64,000 bases of DNA from SZUA-309 sp965233675 (lineage in GTDB: Bacteria > Pseudomonadota > Gammaproteobacteria > Pseudomonadales > Azotimanducaceae): assembly GCA_965233675.1 (NCBI GenBank), contig OZ247498.1:2232001-2296000 (forward strand). The letters run 5' to 3'. A program made the position numbers and the translations under genes. A model generated the notes under the pieces. The model was given only the letters and a program-made list of their open reading frames with translations. It had not been told where the DNA came from and searched no databases. Below, one piece after another: positions 62,167 through 64,000 of the stretch (the first letter of the stretch is position 1; each line of letters opens with the position of its first letter).

Positions 62167-62745
62167 ATGAAGATAACAGCAGTTACTCTGCTGGCGGCTC
62201 TCTTGTGCCTGTCGGCAGCCTCATCAACTGAAGCAGCATCCCCGGACCATCGCGCGAACAAGCCTCAGCAGCTCAAGGTCTTACCGAAAGCTCACCAGCG
62301 GATCGTGCACCGGAATAAGCCATACTATTACAGTGGCGGCAGGTTTTACCGCCATTCAAATGGTGTGTACGTCTCGATCACAGCACCAATAGGAGCTATC
62401 GTCCCAGCGCTTCCCGGCGGATACGTGACCTTCGGCGTTGGTTCGAATCGATACTTCTACTTTGGTGGCGTGTACTACCGGCAGGCAACGAACGGTTACG
62501 TCGTTGTCAAAGAACCTGAGCAGGCAGAGACGGCACTCGCGAGTGGCTCGGAGAAGATCATGATCTACCCGGCTGCAGGTCAGAGCGATCAACAGAAGAG
62601 TCAGGACAAATACGAATGCCATGAGTGGGCCTTCAATGAGTCCGGCTTTGATCCCACCAACCCAGATTCAGACGCCTTACTGCGGACCGATTACCAGCGC
62701 GCAATGGAAGCATGTCTCGAAGCTCGCCAATACGTTGTTCGATAG
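62167..62745 (+). CDS. DUF6515-like exported protein
   Basis: The 192-residue protein has a signal peptide (MKITAVTLLAALLCLSAASS, cut near TEA) and the repeated aromatic/glycine units YYYSGGRFYRHSNGVYVSI, APIGAIVPALPGGYVTFGVG and YFYFGGVYYRQATNGYVVV, typical of the DUF6515 family of unknown function. The C-terminus has a Cys/Glu-rich helix (YECHEWAFNESGFDP). AGGG lies before ATG 62167. No neighbour suggests a role. Confidence 0.78.
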   Translation: MKITAVTLLAALLCLSAASSTEAASPDHRANKPQQLKVLPKAHQRIVHRNKPYYYSGGRFYRHSNGVYVSITAPIGAIVPALPGGYVTFGVGSNRYFYFGGVYYRQATNGYVVVKEPEQAETALASGSEKIMIYPAAGQSDQQKSQDKYECHEWAFNESGFDPTNPDSDALLRTDYQRAMEACLEARQYVVR

Positions 62746-62787
62746 CTGCGTAGAACGCTCCAAATGGAAACGGCCATAGGAAGGGTG

Positions 62788-63177
62788 CTAAACGTCGACC
62801 TTGTAGTTGAGCGCAAGCCCGTCCGCAGGCTTACCTCTAATTCCCCAATTACTCCGGGGAGTTTCAAAAATCGTAATCTCGACGTCCTGCGGACTGATAC
62901 CAGCAGTTGTTTCCAGATTGGAAAACAGCATCTTGAGCAGATTTCTTTTGGCTTGTTCACTCCGCCCCTCAAAGACCGAGATCTCAACAACGATATAGCT
63001 GTCCGATCTATCTGCAGGGAAAAGAAAATCCTCACTATCGAGCCGAATGAATCTATGGAATTTCTTTTCGGCGGGATACTCAAAAGCCGACATCACAGAA
63101 GCATGAATTGCCTCTGAAATCTGAGCTCGTTTGGCTTCTATGTGATCCGTCAGCCCATATATTTTTACTTGTGCCAT
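62788..63177 (-). CDS. Tautomerase-like protein without the N-terminal proline
   Basis: The 129-residue protein resembles the Tautomerase_2 family (VKIYGLTDHIEAKRAQISEA, DSYIVVEISVFEGRSEQAKR, EITIFETPRSNWGIRGKPAD). Classical tautomerases need Pro as the first mature residue; this one begins MAQVKIYG, so it has no such catalytic proline. It may act by another mechanism or not be an enzyme. It is isolated on the minus strand. Confidence 0.72.
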   Translation of the reverse strand: MAQVKIYGLTDHIEAKRAQISEAIHASVMSAFEYPAEKKFHRFIRLDSEDFLFPADRSDSYIVVEISVFEGRSEQAKRNLLKMLFSNLETTAGISPQDVEITIFETPRSNWGIRGKPADGLALNYKVDV

Positions 63178-63239
63178 AGGGGCAGAGTTTACCAGTTGAC
63201 CCTTCCGAATCGGGCCGCTTCTCAGACGACGGTGACCAC

Positions 63240-64000
63240 TTAGCGGGACCCGGATGCGTTGGATCGGGCGCTAATCTGGTCCGCCGCGGCCAGTTGGCCG
63301 GAAAATACCAGGTAGCAAGCTGTCAAAACGACCAGTGCAGTGAGTGTATAAAAAGTAGCGGCCGTTCCAGCCATACCTGGCATCACGGGCAGCGAACCAA
63401 GCGCGATGTTGGCACCGCCGTGCATGAGCACGGCTGTCCAGATGTTGCCATTGGATTTCAGGTAAGCCCAGGTGAACAGAAACGAGGCACCGACGACCCA
63501 GGCTGAAAAAACGATGAAATGAATATCCTGCGGAGCGCCAAATCCAACCAGGTAACCCGGGTAATGCCAGAACGCCCAGGCGATGCCCACCATCAGGCTT
63601 GCGCGGACCCAGCCGTGATGCAGCGCGAGCCGAGGCAGCGCGTAGCCACGCCAGCCGATCTCTTCTCCCAAAGCCAGCAGCATGATCAGACCGACCCGCT
63701 GCACGTCCATCGCTAAACTGAATCGCGGCACTGGAGCGTCGAAAACACCATGTGATATCCACGCGCTGACGTATGCCAGGACGCTGAACAAGACGAGAGA
63801 CAACACGAGATACAGCGTCGCCTGACGCTGCACGACAAACTGCGCCCAGAATGCGGAACCGTCTGATTCCTTGCGCAGCGACAGCACCATGAGTACTGCG
63901 ACCACCCCTGGTATGATCACGGTGTAACGGTACGCCGCGTTACCAAGTGCCATTTCATGCAGCACCGCCACGCCCACCGCGGTCACCACAAGCGTTGTCA
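63240..64000 (-). CDS. CPBP-family intramembrane metalloprotease, cut by window edge
   Basis: The visible 253 codons end at 63240 and stay open to the window edge, so the N-terminus is missing. The family motif EEIGWRGYALPRLA (EExxxR) and the later FWHYPGYLVGFG (HxxxG region) are present, with several hydrophobic segments. CPBP (Abi) proteases include CAAX-type processors and bacteriocin self-immunity proteins; no bacteriocin gene is seen. GTG 63989 is a possible internal start only. Confidence 0.82.
   Translation of the reverse strand, partial: TTLVVTAVGVAVLHEMALGNAAYRYTVIIPGVVAVLMVLSLRKESDGSAFWAQFVVQRQATLYLVLSLVLFSVLAYVSAWISHGVFDAPVPRFSLAMDVQRVGLIMLLALGEEIGWRGYALPRLALHHGWVRASLMVGIAWAFWHYPGYLVGFGAPQDIHFIVFSAWVVGASFLFTWAYLKSNGNIWTAVLMHGGANIALGSLPVMPGMAGTAATFYTLTALVVLTACYLVFSGQLAAADQISARSNASGSR

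Overview
The window is chromosomal DNA of a G+C-rich gammaproteobacterium. Its left end carries the conserved infC-rpmI-rplT-pheS-pheT-ihfA block, all on the minus strand, including the non-standard ATT start of infC. A deeper taxonomic placement cannot be read from the sequence. No rRNA, tRNA, CRISPR array, phage or intact insertion sequence was found.

Layout. (1) 1-5.1 kb: translation block, with an attenuator-like leader in front of pheS. (2) 5.4-10.9 kb: an acyl-CoA dehydrogenase facing a GPH-type sugar/cation symporter, a PLP aminotransferase and the ribosome-assembly GTPase rsgA. (3) 10.9-15.7 kb: a tightly packed minus-strand run of VOC protein, DUF1684 lipoprotein-like protein, NUDIX hydrolase, MaoC protein, Eis-like acetyltransferase and YgjP-like metalloprotease. 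(4) 15.8-20.3 kb: a DUF4212/sodium:solute symporter pair whose large subunit is interrupted by an in-frame TGA, a second MaoC protein, an aminoglycoside-phosphotransferase-like protein with an altered metal-binding motif, and a rhomboid protease. (5) 20.3-28.5 kb: a two-gene acyl-CoA dehydrogenase pair, a zinc-type TonB receptor with His/Asp/Glu-rich loops, and malate synthase G.

(6) 28.6-34.2 kb: an oxidative catabolic cluster (small monooxygenase, luciferase-like monooxygenase, two ThuA-like proteins, SDR, Rieske ferredoxin, cytochrome P450). (7) 34.2-47.0 kb: a frameshifted TetR gene heads an eight-gene plus-strand operon encoding AcoA/AcoB-type E1 subunits, AcoX, a lipoyl E2 with two E3-binding domains, a TauD-like dioxygenase, an exported YtcJ-type amidohydrolase, an acyl-CoA ligase and a methyltransferase. 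A TonB receptor with its own strong promoter follows. The gene set suggests import and breakdown of one specific organic substrate that enters central metabolism as acyl-CoA; the substrate cannot be named from sequence. (8) 47.0-55.6 kb: an IsdG-like monooxygenase, a CYP153-like P450, an atypical SDR, a seven-blade FG-GAP lipoprotein, a Rieske oxygenase, and an amidohydrolase with a clear promoter/operator next to a TetR gene. (9) 55.7-64 kb: a mixed region with a Gdt1-type manganese transporter, a stand-alone HtaA-domain protein, an outer-membrane barrel, a decayed P450, a MarR-controlled YciI/VOC/DUF899 operon, and a CPBP protease cut by the window edge.

Three themes stand out. Several genes are broken or altered (symporter TGA, TetR frameshift, P450 pseudogene, phosphotransferase lacking its second metal Asp). 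Short degenerate tandem repeats, mostly with units of 8, 12 or 16 bp, recur at gene ends, in leaders and in protein linkers. Several regulatory sites are readable directly: the pheS attenuator, the TetR-type operator at 54.84 kb and the MarR-type operator at 61.34 kb.
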